From the NCBI GenBank assembly GCA_959018755.1, contig CAUEMA010000012.1, positions 1 through 53,802 of the forward strand: a stretch of DNA of 53,802 nucleotides, given 5' to 3'. The notes under the pieces were generated by a model, which was not told where the DNA came from, ran no database searches, and saw only the letters and a program-made list of their open reading frames with translations. The stretch's first letter is position 1; every line of letters starts with the position of its first letter. The stretch comes from an uncultured Collinsella sp. (GTDB taxonomy: Bacteria > Actinomycetota > Coriobacteriia > Coriobacteriales > Coriobacteriaceae). The position numbers were made by a program, and so were the translations under genes. Shown piece after piece: positions 7,858 through 21,489 of the stretch.

Positions 7858-8397
7858 ATGAAGGTTATTCTTCTCGATGAGATCAAGGGCAAGGGCGGCG
7901 AGGGTGACGTCGTAGAGGTCGCTCAGGGTTACGCTGAGAACTTCCTGTTCCCCAAGAAGCTCGCTGTTGCCGCCACCAAGGGCAACCTCAAGCAGCTCGA
8001 CGAGCGTCGCAACAACATCGCCAAGCGCGAGGCCGTCCGTCTGGCTACCGCCAACGAGACCAAGGCTGCCTTCGAGGGCAAGCAGGTCACCGTTGACGTC
8101 AAGGTTGGCGACGAGGGCATCCTCTTTGGCTCCGTTACCGCCGCTATGATCGCTGACGCCATCAAGGATCAGCTCGGTATGGACATCGACCGCAAGCGCG
8201 TCGAGCTCGGTAAGCCCATCAAGGTTGCCGGTGCCCACACCGTCGCTATCTCGCTGTACCGCGAGATCAAGGCCGAGGTTGTCGTTCTCGTCGGCGTTAC
8301 CGCCGAGGAGCTCGCTGCCGAGGCTGAGGTTGAGGAGACCGCTGAGGTCGCCGAGGCCGAGACCGCCGAGGTCGAGACCGAGGCTGCTGCCGAGTAG
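7858..8397 (+). CDS. rplI: Ribosomal protein L9 with an acidic C-terminal tail
   Basis: The first 150 or so residues are a normal L9: a 23S-binding N-domain with KGKGGEGDVVEV and YAENFLFPKKLA, a long connecting helix, and a C-domain. The protein is 179 residues, about 30 longer than usual, because of a tail made almost entirely of Ala, Glu and Val with repeated AEVE/AETAEV units. Such a tail is probably disordered. A strong terminator follows, so this is the likely end of the rpsF transcript. Confidence 0.95.
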   Translation: MKVILLDEIKGKGGEGDVVEVAQGYAENFLFPKKLAVAATKGNLKQLDERRNNIAKREAVRLATANETKAAFEGKQVTVDVKVGDEGILFGSVTAAMIADAIKDQLGMDIDRKRVELGKPIKVAGAHTVAISLYREIKAEVVVLVGVTAEELAAEAEVEETAEVAEAETAEVETEAAAE

Positions 8398-8431
8398 CAT
8401 TTGCTGCAACGCAACAATCTTGTTCTAAGAA

Positions 8432-8461
8432 GGGCGCTCTGGGAGACCAGGGCGCCCTTTT
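8432..8461 (+). terminator. Terminator after rplI
   Basis: An 11-bp stem, GGGCGCTCTGG with CCAGGGCGCCC (one G-T pair), has loop GAGA and is followed by TTTTGTTTTT. Confidence 0.94.
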
Positions 8462-8619
8462 GTTTTTGCGCTGGGTGAGTTCATAGCAGTCATTGAGATG
8501 CGGTCCCGTGTATAGGACCGTTTATCCGTTTGGTTCGGTGATGATTGCCAAGGCGCGGCTCGATTTATAGCCGTGGCTGATACTATGGATGCTCGCAAGC
8601 GATATGAATGAGGATGCTC

Positions 8620-10011
8620 ATGGCATATGACGATAGGGAGACGGGGCTGACGGTCGAGGACCGTGGCTCCAAGTTGGGTCTCCCCCAAAACCAAGATGCA
8701 GAGGCCAACGTACTGGCCGCTATGCTGCTATCGCCCGAGGTGGTCGAAGAGGCTCAGGTCGAGCTGCAGCCCGATGACTTCTATCGGCCCATTCATAAGA
8801 CCATCTATACCGCGATGGTCGATATGTACAACAGTCGCATCCCCATCGACTCCATCTCGCTGATCGATTACCTGCGAAGCATCAACAAGCTCGATGCCGT
8901 GGGTGGCGAGGCGTACATTTTGGAGCTGATGGGTCAGACCCTGTCGCTCGTCAACTGGCAGCACCATGCCGCCATCGTTCGTCGCGACTCGATGTTGCGC
9001 GAGCTGATTGGCGCCACCAACGAGATCAACGCGCTGGCCTACAACGCCCCCACCGATACTAAGGAGGTCGTGGAGCTGGCTGAGAGCAAGCTGCTCAAGG
9101 TCACGGCGCGTGAGGTCAAGTCGAGCTACAAGACGCTGACCGAGTTTATGGTCGAGGCCTATAACGAGGCCGAGGAAGTGTGCAAGGCCGGCGGTCAGGC
9201 CGCAGGCGTGCCCACGGGCTTCCCTTCGCTCGATCGTATGCTCATGGGCTTCCGCGAGGGCCAGCTCATCATTATCGGCGCCCGCCCCGCCGTGGGTAAG
9301 ACGTCGTTCGCCCTGAACTTGGCGCTCAATGCCGCCGCCGCTGGCTATACCGTCGGCTTCTTCTCGCTGGAGATGTCGGGCAAGGAAATTGCCCAGCGTC
9401 TGATTTGCGCTTATGCCATGATCTCGATCAGCGATTTCCGTACGGGCCGCATTAGCCCCGAGCAGTGGGCCAATATCAATGAGGCCACGCAGACGCTGTC
9501 CAAGCTCGATATTCTGATTGACGATACGCCCGGCACCACGGTGACCGAGATTCGCGCCAAGAGCCGCCGTATGCTCCATAACAAGGAGAAGGCAATCATC
9601 ATTCTGGACTACCTGCAGCTGGTGAGTCCTCCGCCGGGCCGTCGTTCCGAGAGCCGTACCGTCGAGGTCTCCGAGATGTCGCGTGGCCTGAAGATTATGG
9701 CCAAGGAGCTCAAGATCCCGCTGATCGCGCTGTCGCAGTTGTCGCGTCAGGTTGAATCCCGTACCGGCAAGCGCCCGCAGCTGTCCGACCTGCGTGAATC
9801 GGGCTCCATCGAGCAGGATGCCGATATCGTCATGTTCTTGGACCGATCTGCCGACGAGGCCGAGGCCTCGCGCGACGACCGACCCGACGAGGGCGTTACG
9901 CGTATTGTCGTGGCTAAGAACCGTTCGGGCCCGATCGGCGACGTCGACCTGATGTTCCTGCCGGCATCCACCAAGTTCTATGAGCTTGATGGGGCGCATA
10001 CCGAGGAGTAG
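8620..10011 (+). CDS. dnaB: Replicative DNA helicase DnaB
   Basis: The 463-residue helicase has the N-terminal primase-interaction domain (about 20-125, LPQNQDAEANVLAAML) and a RecA-like motor. Walker A GARPAVGKT starts at residue 220, FFSLEMS follows, and IIILDYLQLV is the Walker B strand. The Arg-finger region near QLSRQVESR and GSIEQDADIVMFL complete the family pattern. No intein interrupts it. Three in-frame ATGs lie at 8608, 8614 and 8620; I chose 8620 because GAGGA is 5 nt upstream. It unwinds DNA ahead of the replisome. Confidence 0.96.
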   Translation: MAYDDRETGLTVEDRGSKLGLPQNQDAEANVLAAMLLSPEVVEEAQVELQPDDFYRPIHKTIYTAMVDMYNSRIPIDSISLIDYLRSINKLDAVGGEAYILELMGQTLSLVNWQHHAAIVRRDSMLRELIGATNEINALAYNAPTDTKEVVELAESKLLKVTAREVKSSYKTLTEFMVEAYNEAEEVCKAGGQAAGVPTGFPSLDRMLMGFREGQLIIIGARPAVGKTSFALNLALNAAAAGYTVGFFSLEMSGKEIAQRLICAYAMISISDFRTGRISPEQWANINEATQTLSKLDILIDDTPGTTVTEIRAKSRRMLHNKEKAIIILDYLQLVSPPPGRRSESRTVEVSEMSRGLKIMAKELKIPLIALSQLSRQVESRTGKRPQLSDLRESGSIEQDADIVMFLDRSADEAEASRDDRPDEGVTRIVVAKNRSGPIGDVDLMFLPASTKFYELDGAHTEE

Positions 10012-10038
10012 GACAGGCGCCCGTTGCACGGGTATACT
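10010..10038 (+). promoter_or_regulatory. Probable purA promoter
   Basis: AGGACA and TATACT are separated by 17 nt, 65 nt upstream of purA. The -35 element overlaps the dnaB stop codon. Confidence 0.6.
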
Positions 10039-10102
10039 AGGAATGTTTTGTGCTTCTGCGCGCTTGCGGTGCGCGGACAGTCCATGAATGTGAGGAGTAA
10101 AC

Positions 10103-11389
<1,287 letters not shown>

Positions 11390-11410
11390 TCGGTTTATAC
11401 GGTTATTGCG

Positions 11411-11455
11411 ATATACCCCTTTGCAGCCCGGACGGGCGGCCGAGGGGTATATTTG
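11411..11455 (+). terminator. Hairpin after purA
   Basis: ATATACCCCT (11411-11420) pairs perfectly with AGGGGTATAT (11443-11452), with an inner GCCCG/CGGGC helix. Only a short T stretch follows, so termination strength is uncertain. Confidence 0.7.
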
Positions 11456-11508
11456 CTTGTAATGGGCCCGCTTGGTTGGCGGGCCGTTAATCCATAGAGG
11501 AGGCACCC

Positions 11509-12813
11509 TTGAAGGCGGACACTCAAACCATCGACATCCTGTTGTTGGGCAGCGGCGGCCGCGAGCATGCTCTGGCAGCCAAGCTCGCAGCATCACCGCG
11601 CGCCGGCAAGCTCTACATCGCGCCGGGTAACGGCGGCACCGCGAGCTGCGGCGAGAACGTGGTTCTCGACGATTGCGATCCTGCGGCCGTGGCGGCGTTT
11701 GCCCAGAGCCATGGATGCGGACTCGTGGTGATTGGCCCCGAGGCTCCGCTCGTGGCGGGCGTTGCCGACGCCGTCCGCGCGGCGGGTATCCCGTGCTTTG
11801 GTCCGGGTGCCGAGGGTGCCCAGATGGAGGGCTCCAAGCTGTTCTCCAAGCAGCTCATGGAGCGCGCGAACATCCCGACGGCCGCCTATGGCTCGTTTAC
11901 TGACGAGGCCTCGGCTCTTGCTTATGTGCGCGAGCAGGGCGCTCCGCTGGTCGTGAAGGCCGACGGCCTTGCCGCGGGCAAGGGCGTTATTGTGGCAACC
12001 GAGCTTTCGCACGCCGAGGAAGCTGTGCGTGAGTGCTTTGGCGGCACCTTTGGTGATGCCGGCAACACGGTGGTTATCGAGGAGATGCTCGTTGGCCCCG
12101 AGTGCTCGCTGCTGGCCTTTACCGACGGCAAGACCGTCCGTCCCATGGCTACCTCGCAGGACCACAAGCGCGCGCTTGAGGGCGATCTTGGCCCCAACAC
12201 GGGTGGCATGGGCGTCTACAGCCCGGTGCCTATCGTGACCGACGAGGAGCACGCCACCATGGTGAAGGTCATGGAGCAGACCGTGGCAGAGCTCGCCGCC
12301 GAGGGCATCGACTACCGCGGCTGCCTGTACGGCGGCTTTATGCTTACCCCCGCCGGCCCCAAGGTGCTGGAGTTCAATGCTCGCTTTGGCGATCCCGAGA
12401 CGCAGGTCGTGCTGCCGCGCCTTAAGAACGACCTGGTCGAGGTTATGCTGGCCTGCGCCAACTGCGAACTCGATCAGATTGAGCTCGATTGGCGTGACGA
12501 GTGGGCCGTGGCCGTTGTCCTGACGAGCGCGGGCTATCCCGGCAGCTATGAGAAGGGCAAGGTCATCACCGGTATCGAGGATGCCGAGGCCATGGAGAAC
12601 GTGACGGTGTACCACGCCGGCACCGCTGTGGTGGACGGCAAGCTCGTGACCAACGGCGGTCGCGTGCTCGCCGTGACCGCGCTGGGCGACACGTTCGAGA
12701 ACGCTCGCGACCTTGCCTACGAGGCCTGCGAGAAGATCGACTTTGAAGGCAAGACCCTGCGTCACGACATTGGCCTGCGCGCGCTGCGCGGCCGCGACGC
12801 CTGGGATGCCTAA
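11509..12813 (+). CDS. purD: Phosphoribosylamine-glycine ligase (GARS)
   Basis: The 434-residue ATP-grasp enzyme makes glycinamide ribonucleotide from phosphoribosylamine, glycine and ATP, step 2 of purine synthesis. LLGSGGREHALA opens the N-domain; VVKADGLAAGKGV is the ATP-grasp loop; HKRALEGDLGPNTGGMG and EFNARFGDPETQ are diagnostic. The start is TTG 11509, with AGAGGAGG about 5 nt upstream and no closer ATG. PurF and PurN, the flanking steps, are encoded 25 kb away in the same window. Confidence 0.96.
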   Translation: MKADTQTIDILLLGSGGREHALAAKLAASPRAGKLYIAPGNGGTASCGENVVLDDCDPAAVAAFAQSHGCGLVVIGPEAPLVAGVADAVRAAGIPCFGPGAEGAQMEGSKLFSKQLMERANIPTAAYGSFTDEASALAYVREQGAPLVVKADGLAAGKGVIVATELSHAEEAVRECFGGTFGDAGNTVVIEEMLVGPECSLLAFTDGKTVRPMATSQDHKRALEGDLGPNTGGMGVYSPVPIVTDEEHATMVKVMEQTVAELAAEGIDYRGCLYGGFMLTPAGPKVLEFNARFGDPETQVVLPRLKNDLVEVMLACANCELDQIELDWRDEWAVAVVLTSAGYPGSYEKGKVITGIEDAEAMENVTVYHAGTAVVDGKLVTNGGRVLAVTALGDTFENARDLAYEACEKIDFEGKTLRHDIGLRALRGRDAWDA

Positions 12814-12834
12814 AATCCGAGAGGGATGAGACGG

Positions 12835-13530
12835 ATGGACGATAAGAACGAAGAGCTCGTGGACGCGCAGATCGTCGAGGAAGACGGTCGCGCGTACGGG
12901 CACGCCGAGGGCGAGCCTGGTGGCGAGATCGCTGACGAGCCGGCGCTGGTGCTGGGCGACGACGACCCGCATGACGCCCTGTTGCACGAGAAGATTCTTT
13001 CGGAGGAGTGTGCCTGGAAGGGCAAGATCCTCGACGTCCACCGTCTTGAGGTTGAGCTGCCTAACGGTCACCACAGTGCCCGCGATATCGTTCGCCATCC
13101 GGGTGCGGCGGCCGTTGTGGCGCTGACCGAAAGCGGCAAGATCGTGCTGGTGCGTCAGTACCGCACCGCCATCGACCGCGTGACGGTCGAGATTCCCGCC
13201 GGCAAGCTCGACCCGGGCGAGGACCCGCTCGATTGCGCCAAGCGCGAACTGCATGAGGAGACGGGCTTTAAGGCCGGCCGCATCCGCTTTTTGACGTCGA
13301 TTGTCACGACCTGCGGTTTTTGCGACGAGATTATTCACATCTACCTGGCTACCAAGCTCGAGTTTGATGCGCCCGATCCCGACGATGACGAGTTTGTCAA
13401 CGTCGACCTGGTACCGCTGCACGAGCTGATCGACGCCGTGCTCGACGGTAAGATCGAGGACGCCAAGACCGTCGTGGGCGCCTTGGCCTGCGATAGCATC
13501 GCGCACCGCCTTGGGGGCACGGAGCTTTAA
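12835..13530 (+). CDS. NUDIX hydrolase, ADP-ribose pyrophosphatase type
   Basis: The 231-residue protein has a complete Nudix box of 23 residues from Gly123, with the REL-HEETGF catalytic helix, preceded by VRQYRTAIDRVTVEIPAGKL as in ADP-ribose pyrophosphatases. The N-terminal 60 residues are acidic, not part of the fold and of unknown role. Members hydrolyse ADP-ribose or related nucleoside diphosphates with Mg2+. I chose ATG 12835 over ATG 12826, because the latter overlaps the GAGAGGG site. It starts 21 nt after purD and is probably co-transcribed. Confidence 0.88.
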   Translation: MDDKNEELVDAQIVEEDGRAYGHAEGEPGGEIADEPALVLGDDDPHDALLHEKILSEECAWKGKILDVHRLEVELPNGHHSARDIVRHPGAAAVVALTESGKIVLVRQYRTAIDRVTVEIPAGKLDPGEDPLDCAKRELHEETGFKAGRIRFLTSIVTTCGFCDEIIHIYLATKLEFDAPDPDDDEFVNVDLVPLHELIDAVLDGKIEDAKTVVGALACDSIAHRLGGTEL

Positions 13531-13542
13531 CGAGTGGGGATA

Positions 13543-13581
13543 GCCCTGGGATAAGTACTACTGATTGCTTTGTCCCAGGGC
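13543..13581 (+). terminator. Hairpin after the NUDIX gene, weak terminator
   Basis: GCCCTGGGA and TCCCAGGGC form a perfect 9-bp stem with a 21-nt loop. There is no long T-run. Confidence 0.5.
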
Positions 13582-13612
13582 CTTACGTTGCTGATATTTC
13601 TTTGAGGATCAC

Positions 13613-15382
13613 ATGCTGAAGAGGTTTCTTTCTTACTACAAGCCCCAGATGGGGCTTTTTGTTGCTGATACTATTTGTGCCCTGGTGCTTGCCGCCATTG
13701 ACCTGGCGTTTCCCATTATCCTGCGCAATCTGACCGGAGGGTTGTTTACCCAGGGCCAGGCTGCCATTATGCAGGCGCTCGGCATGATCGCGGTGGGACT
13801 GGTGCTGATGTATGCCATCCGCTGCGCCTGCCGCTACTTTGTGAGCTATTGGGGCCACGTGATGGGCGCGCGCATGGAGTCCAAGATGCGTGAGGACCTG
13901 TTCGATCAGTACGAACGGTTTAGCTTTGCATACTTCGATCGCAACAGCTCGGGTGACATGATGAGCCGTGTGGTCAACGACCTGTTCGATATCTGCGAGG
14001 CGGCGCACCACGTGCCCGAATGGATCATTATCTGCGGTATCGAGATCATCGGCTCGTTTGTGATTCTGTTTACCATCGCGCCGGTGCTCGCACTCGCCAT
14101 GGCTGTGGTAACGGCGGTGTTCGCGGTCATTATGTTTTGGCAGAATATGCGCATGCGCGAGGTCTTTAGCGATAATCGAAAAAAGATTAGCGGCATTAAT
14201 GCGCAGCTGCAGGATTCGCTGGCGGGCATGCGTGTGGTCAAGAGCTTTGCCAATGAGCAGACCGAACGCTCTAAGTTTCGCGCCTCGAACAATCGCTACC
14301 TTTCGTCCAAGGAGAACATGTATCATGCCATGGGCGTCTACACCGCAACGTATGGCCTGCTCTCGGGCGTGCTCTATGTGATCGTGGTGCTGCTGGGCGG
14401 TTGGCTCGTTGCCCAGGGTCAGCTGCAGGCGGTCGATATGGCAACCTTCGCGCTTTACATTTCACTGTTCTGCACGCCTCTCGAGACGCTCGTCAATTCG
14501 GCCGAGACGTATCAGAAGGCCATTGCCGGCTTTAAGCGCATGGACGAGGTGCTCTCGACTGTCCCCGATATTCAGGATAAGCCGGGCGCTGCGGATCTGC
14601 AGGTGACGGCTGGTGCCGTGGAGTACCGCAACGTGTGCTTTAACTACGAGGATGTTGAGCTTGGCGCGGACGATGGGGCACGTCCCGTTATCGACCATAT
14701 GGATCTGTCCATTAGGCCCGGTCAGACCATCGCTTTGGTTGGCCCCTCGGGCGGCGGCAAATCGACGACTTGTTCGCTGTTGCCGCGCTTTTACGACGTT
14801 GCCGGTGGCTCCATTAGTATCGACGGCCAGGATGTGCGCGACGTGACGCAGCATAGCCTGCGCCGTGCCATCGGCCTGGTGCAGCAAGATGTGTACCTGT
14901 TCGATGGAACGATCGGCGAGAACATCGCCTACGGCAAGCCGGGCGCCACGGCAGAAGAGATCGCCGAGGCGGCCCGCCGCGCCAATATCGATACCTTTAT
15001 CGAGTCGCTTCCGCAAGGCTACGACACCGTGGTGGGCGAGCGCGGCAGCCGTCTTTCGGGCGGTCAAAAGCAGCGCGTCGCCATTGCGCGCGTGTTTCTC
15101 AAGAATCCCAAGATCCTTATTTTGGATGAGGCGACGAGTGCTTTGGATAACGAAAGCGAGGAAGCGGTTCAGGAGTCGCTCGAAGAGCTGGCACGCGGCC
15201 GTACCACGATCATCATCGCCCACCGTCTCTCGACTATTAAGCATGCTGACGAGATTGCGACCGTTGAGCATGGTCGCGTTGTGGAACGTGGCACGCACGA
15301 GGAGCTTCTCGCCCGTGGCGGCACTTATGCCCGTTACTATCGAATGCAGTTCGAAGGTGCGCGTGCGCACGAGCTCGACTGA
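13613..15382 (+). CDS. ABC exporter, fused membrane and ATPase domains
   Basis: The 589-residue half-transporter has six membrane segments in about residues 15-310 and an ATPase domain in 330-580. GPSGGGKST at 377-385 is Walker A, LSGGQKQR at 481-488 the signature and ILILDEATSALD Walker B; the H-loop AHRLST is intact. It should act as a homodimer, since no partner gene is adjacent. Substrate is not predictable: lipid, peptide and drug exporters share this layout. GAGGA lies 4 nt before ATG 13613. The next gene begins 19 nt after the stop. Confidence 0.93.
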   Translation: MLKRFLSYYKPQMGLFVADTICALVLAAIDLAFPIILRNLTGGLFTQGQAAIMQALGMIAVGLVLMYAIRCACRYFVSYWGHVMGARMESKMREDLFDQYERFSFAYFDRNSSGDMMSRVVNDLFDICEAAHHVPEWIIICGIEIIGSFVILFTIAPVLALAMAVVTAVFAVIMFWQNMRMREVFSDNRKKISGINAQLQDSLAGMRVVKSFANEQTERSKFRASNNRYLSSKENMYHAMGVYTATYGLLSGVLYVIVVLLGGWLVAQGQLQAVDMATFALYISLFCTPLETLVNSAETYQKAIAGFKRMDEVLSTVPDIQDKPGAADLQVTAGAVEYRNVCFNYEDVELGADDGARPVIDHMDLSIRPGQTIALVGPSGGGKSTTCSLLPRFYDVAGGSISIDGQDVRDVTQHSLRRAIGLVQQDVYLFDGTIGENIAYGKPGATAEEIAEAARRANIDTFIESLPQGYDTVVGERGSRLSGGQKQRVAIARVFLKNPKILILDEATSALDNESEEAVQESLEELARGRTTIIIAHRLSTIKHADEIATVEHGRVVERGTHEELLARGGTYARYYRMQFEGARAHELD

Positions 15383-15401
15383 TTGATATGACAGGAAGAT
15401 C

Positions 15402-16367
15402 ATGGCTGATAAGAACCCTTTGACTCCGGAAGAAGTGACGGAGTTATTCTCCGAAATCGATGCATCCGGCGTCTTGGATCCTACGCTCGCCAAAAAGCGT
15501 ACCGAGCGCATGCGCGAGAAAGAGGTTGCCGTCAAGCGCGGTGACAAGGCGACGCCGGCGCGGCTGCGCAGCGAGGACCGCGCGAGCCAGGCAAAACATA
15601 TCGACCCGCTGTCCGAGGACGACCCTTCGGGTTCGCAGGCGAGCCACACCATTACGAAGACTGCCATGGCCGTGGTTATCGGCATCTTGGTGCTAATTGT
15701 GGGCATGCAGATTGGCTACGGCGTGATGCGACGCCTGAATACCGCGAACCTCTCCGAGAGCGTTTCGGTAGATACCGTCTCGACTGCGCTCAAGGGTGGA
15801 CTTGAATGGGGCAATGGCTTTACGCAGTTCCCACTCGATTTTACCGTCGACGAGGCAGATGAGCGCTCGGGCACGGTTGAGGTGACGGTGCTGGACACGT
15901 CTTCTGCCAATGAACTCGAGCTGCTATCCAACGGTCAGATTCAGGCGACGGCGCTCGCAACCAATGCCCTGCTCAACGACAAGATCGACCGCGTGGTGTA
16001 TAACGTTCACGCCTATATCGACGAGGACAGCAGGATCCAGCACGATTCCTTCTTTGGCATGTTTCCCGCTCAGGGCCACCAGAGCGCCATCCTGACGTTC
16101 GTCTGGACCAAGAGCTCGTCCAACGCCACGAGTATCGACTGGAAGATGCGCGTCGTAAGCATGGACGACACCATTGCCGAGCGCATTCAAAAACAGGTGA
16201 ACTCGGTTTCATCGCTGATCGAGGACCCGGTGGTGAGCCAGACCAAGATCACGGAGGAACAGGCCGAGCGCGATCTTGAGCATCGTCTGCACGGTCGAGA
16301 GATCTTCCGCGGCGGAAAGCCCGATCGCACGCCGTCCGAGCTGCTGGAGCAGGACAAGCAAAAGTAG
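15402..16367 (+). CDS. Single-pass membrane protein of unknown function
   Basis: The 321-residue product is not recognised. Residues 1-80 are charged and cytoplasmic in character, a single helix lies at about 86-108 (MAVVIGILVLIVGMQIGYGV), and the remainder is a predicted extracytoplasmic domain with mixed strands followed by a charged C-terminal helix. Its ribosome site AGGAAG and its 19-nt distance from the exporter suggest a shared transcript, so a role linked to that exporter is possible but unproven. Confidence 0.7.
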   Translation: MADKNPLTPEEVTELFSEIDASGVLDPTLAKKRTERMREKEVAVKRGDKATPARLRSEDRASQAKHIDPLSEDDPSGSQASHTITKTAMAVVIGILVLIVGMQIGYGVMRRLNTANLSESVSVDTVSTALKGGLEWGNGFTQFPLDFTVDEADERSGTVEVTVLDTSSANELELLSNGQIQATALATNALLNDKIDRVVYNVHAYIDEDSRIQHDSFFGMFPAQGHQSAILTFVWTKSSSNATSIDWKMRVVSMDDTIAERIQKQVNSVSSLIEDPVVSQTKITEEQAERDLEHRLHGREIFRGGKPDRTPSELLEQDKQK

Positions 16368-16389
16368 CCCGCAGTTACATAGAACGATG

Positions 16390-16431
16390 TCATCCCGCGT
16401 GAGTCGCAAGCCCACGCGGGATGATTTTTTT
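16390..16431 (+). terminator. Strong terminator before carAB
   Basis: TCATCCCGCGTG pairs perfectly with CACGCGGGATGA (12 bp) and is followed by seven T. Confidence 0.95.
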
Positions 16432-16562
16432 AATCACCGTCCCAGAAAAATCATTATGCATAGGAAGTCATAATTATCCTTTTGTAAACAATTCTATGTA
16501 ATTAATGCCATAAGCGATGCTTGCGGTTAAAATACCGCGAGGCCTAACTGCACACCTTTAAG

Positions 16563-16587
16563 CCGGTCCTGTGAGACCGGGAAGGAG
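16563..16587 (+). promoter_or_regulatory. PyrR-binding loop overlapping the carA ribosome site
   Basis: CCGGTC and GACCGG close a hexaloop CTGTGA, so the hairpin presents TCCTGTGAGA. This fits the published PyrR-binding consensus UCCNGNGAG. The 3' arm abuts the GAAGGAG ribosome site. In mycobacteria and other actinobacteria, UMP-loaded PyrR bound at such a site blocks translation. Binding here is inferred. Confidence 0.8.
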
Positions 16588-16591
16588 AACT

Positions 16592-18037
16592 ATGGCGAAC
16601 AACCATATTGCGGGCGCTGCCGCCCGCACCATCGCGCCCAGTGAGCTGTGCCAGCGCATGCTGGCTAAAACCAGCAAGGGCGCCTGCGGTCCCTGCATCC
16701 TGTACCTTGAGGATGGGACCATTTTTTATGGCCGTGCATGTGGTGCCGAGGGTACCGCAACCGGCGAGGTCTGCTTTAACACGTCGCTCGAGGGCTACTT
16801 TGAGGTCATGACCGATCCGAGCTATGCCGGCCAAATCGTAACCATGACCTATCCGCAGATCGGCAACTACGGCATTGACGAGACCGACGTCCAGTCGGCC
16901 TTCCCCGGCGATACCGCTCGCCCCGCGAGTGCTCCCGCCATGCGTGGCATGGTCGTCCACGACATGTGCGCCACGCCTTCCAACTGGCGCTCGACCGTCA
17001 GCGTGCCGGAGTACCTGCGTGCACACGGTATCGTCGCTATCGAGGGCGTCGACACCCGCGCTCTTGTGCGCCACCTGCGCGACAACGGTTCCAAGATGGG
17101 CATTATCTCGACGGAAATCTTTGACGTCGACGAGCTTGTCGAGCGCCTGCCCGCCGCGCCCACGCTGGTCGGTGAGAACCTGGTCAAGACCGTGAGCTGC
17201 CCTGAGCCCCATGCCTTTGCTGCGAGCGACCTGCCCCCCGAGCATAATTTTGCAATGGCTCCTGCCGCCCCCGCCCGCCACAGCGTGGTCGCGTACGACT
17301 GCGGTGTCAAGCGCGGCATCTTGGAGGGCCTGGTCCGTGCCGGCTGCGACCTCACCGTCGTGCCGTGGGATACGCCCGCGCGTCAGGTGCTCGACATGAA
17401 TCCCGACGGCGTCTTTTTGTCCAACGGCCCCGGCGACCCCGATGCCGTGGTGGAGACCTACGAGCAGGTGCAGCAGCTGATCGGCAAGGTGCCGATCTTT
17501 GGCATTTGCCTCGGTCACCAGATGATCAGCTTGGCATGCGGCGCCCAGATGGAAAAGCTCAAATTCGGTCACCGTGGCGGCAACCAGCCGGTTATGAATC
17601 TGGTCAGCCGCCGCGTGGAGATTACCGCGCAAAACCATGGCTTCGGCCTGCTGTTCCCCAGCCTGGGCAAGCTTGTTCCCGAGCTTTCGGGCGGCGAGAC
17701 CGAGCACGCGGCCGATGGCGATCTGCGCGCCTGGGTGCGCCGCGGTGTCGCGCCGGTCGTGATGAACGAGCGCTTCGGCCGCATTCGCCTGACGCACGTA
17801 AATCTCAATGATGGCACCGCCGAGGGCATCCAGCTGCTCGACGCGCCGTGCTTCTCGGTCCAGTACCATCCCGAGGCCTCGCCTGGCCCTACCGATGCCC
17901 ACTATCTCTTTACCGCCTTTACGCGACTCATGGACGGCGAGGAAGACTATCTGGACATCGATACTGCCAAGGACCGCCTTGCCGACTGGAACTTTGCCGA
18001 CAATGGTTCCGCCGCTACCGAGACCGAGGAGAACTAA
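16592..18037 (+). CDS. carA: Carbamoyl-phosphate synthase small (glutaminase) subunit
   Basis: The subunit hydrolyses glutamine and channels ammonia to CarB for carbamoyl phosphate, which feeds pyrimidine and arginine synthesis. At 481 residues it is about 100 longer than usual. The N-domain motif VCFNTSLEGYFEVMTDPSY is clear. The class I amidotransferase domain has nucleophile C306 in GICLGHQ and H426/E428 in YHPEA. Extra sequence includes a 30-residue N-terminal extension, an insertion around VPELSGGETEHAADGD, and an acidic tail. ATG 16592 has GAAGGAG 4 nt upstream, and that site touches the PyrR loop. Confidence 0.96.
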   Translation: MANNHIAGAAARTIAPSELCQRMLAKTSKGACGPCILYLEDGTIFYGRACGAEGTATGEVCFNTSLEGYFEVMTDPSYAGQIVTMTYPQIGNYGIDETDVQSAFPGDTARPASAPAMRGMVVHDMCATPSNWRSTVSVPEYLRAHGIVAIEGVDTRALVRHLRDNGSKMGIISTEIFDVDELVERLPAAPTLVGENLVKTVSCPEPHAFAASDLPPEHNFAMAPAAPARHSVVAYDCGVKRGILEGLVRAGCDLTVVPWDTPARQVLDMNPDGVFLSNGPGDPDAVVETYEQVQQLIGKVPIFGICLGHQMISLACGAQMEKLKFGHRGGNQPVMNLVSRRVEITAQNHGFGLLFPSLGKLVPELSGGETEHAADGDLRAWVRRGVAPVVMNERFGRIRLTHVNLNDGTAEGIQLLDAPCFSVQYHPEASPGPTDAHYLFTAFTRLMDGEEDYLDIDTAKDRLADWNFADNGSAATETEEN

Positions 18038-18038
18038 C

Positions 18039-21353
<3,315 letters not shown>

Positions 21354-21365
21354 GGTGACCTGTCC

Positions 21366-21451
21366 GGCCGGGGCGGGGGCCGAGTTTCCCCCCTTCGCTC
21401 CGGCTGCAAGCAGAGTCGCTCAGTGGGAAACTCGGCTCCCCCGCCCCGGCC
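21366..21451. repeat. Long hairpin with conserved loop, copy 1
   Basis: A 25-nt left arm (21366-21390) and a 27-nt right arm (21425-21451) are complementary except for two extra bases. The 34-nt loop, read on the minus strand, matches the loop of the hairpin at 31402-31489 at 23 of 29 aligned positions, while the stems are unrelated. It begins 12 nt after carB and may also end the carAB transcript. Confidence 0.85.
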
Positions 21452-21489
21452 TGCGGTGACTTGGTTGTGCCGTGTGCTGCAGAAGGGGC

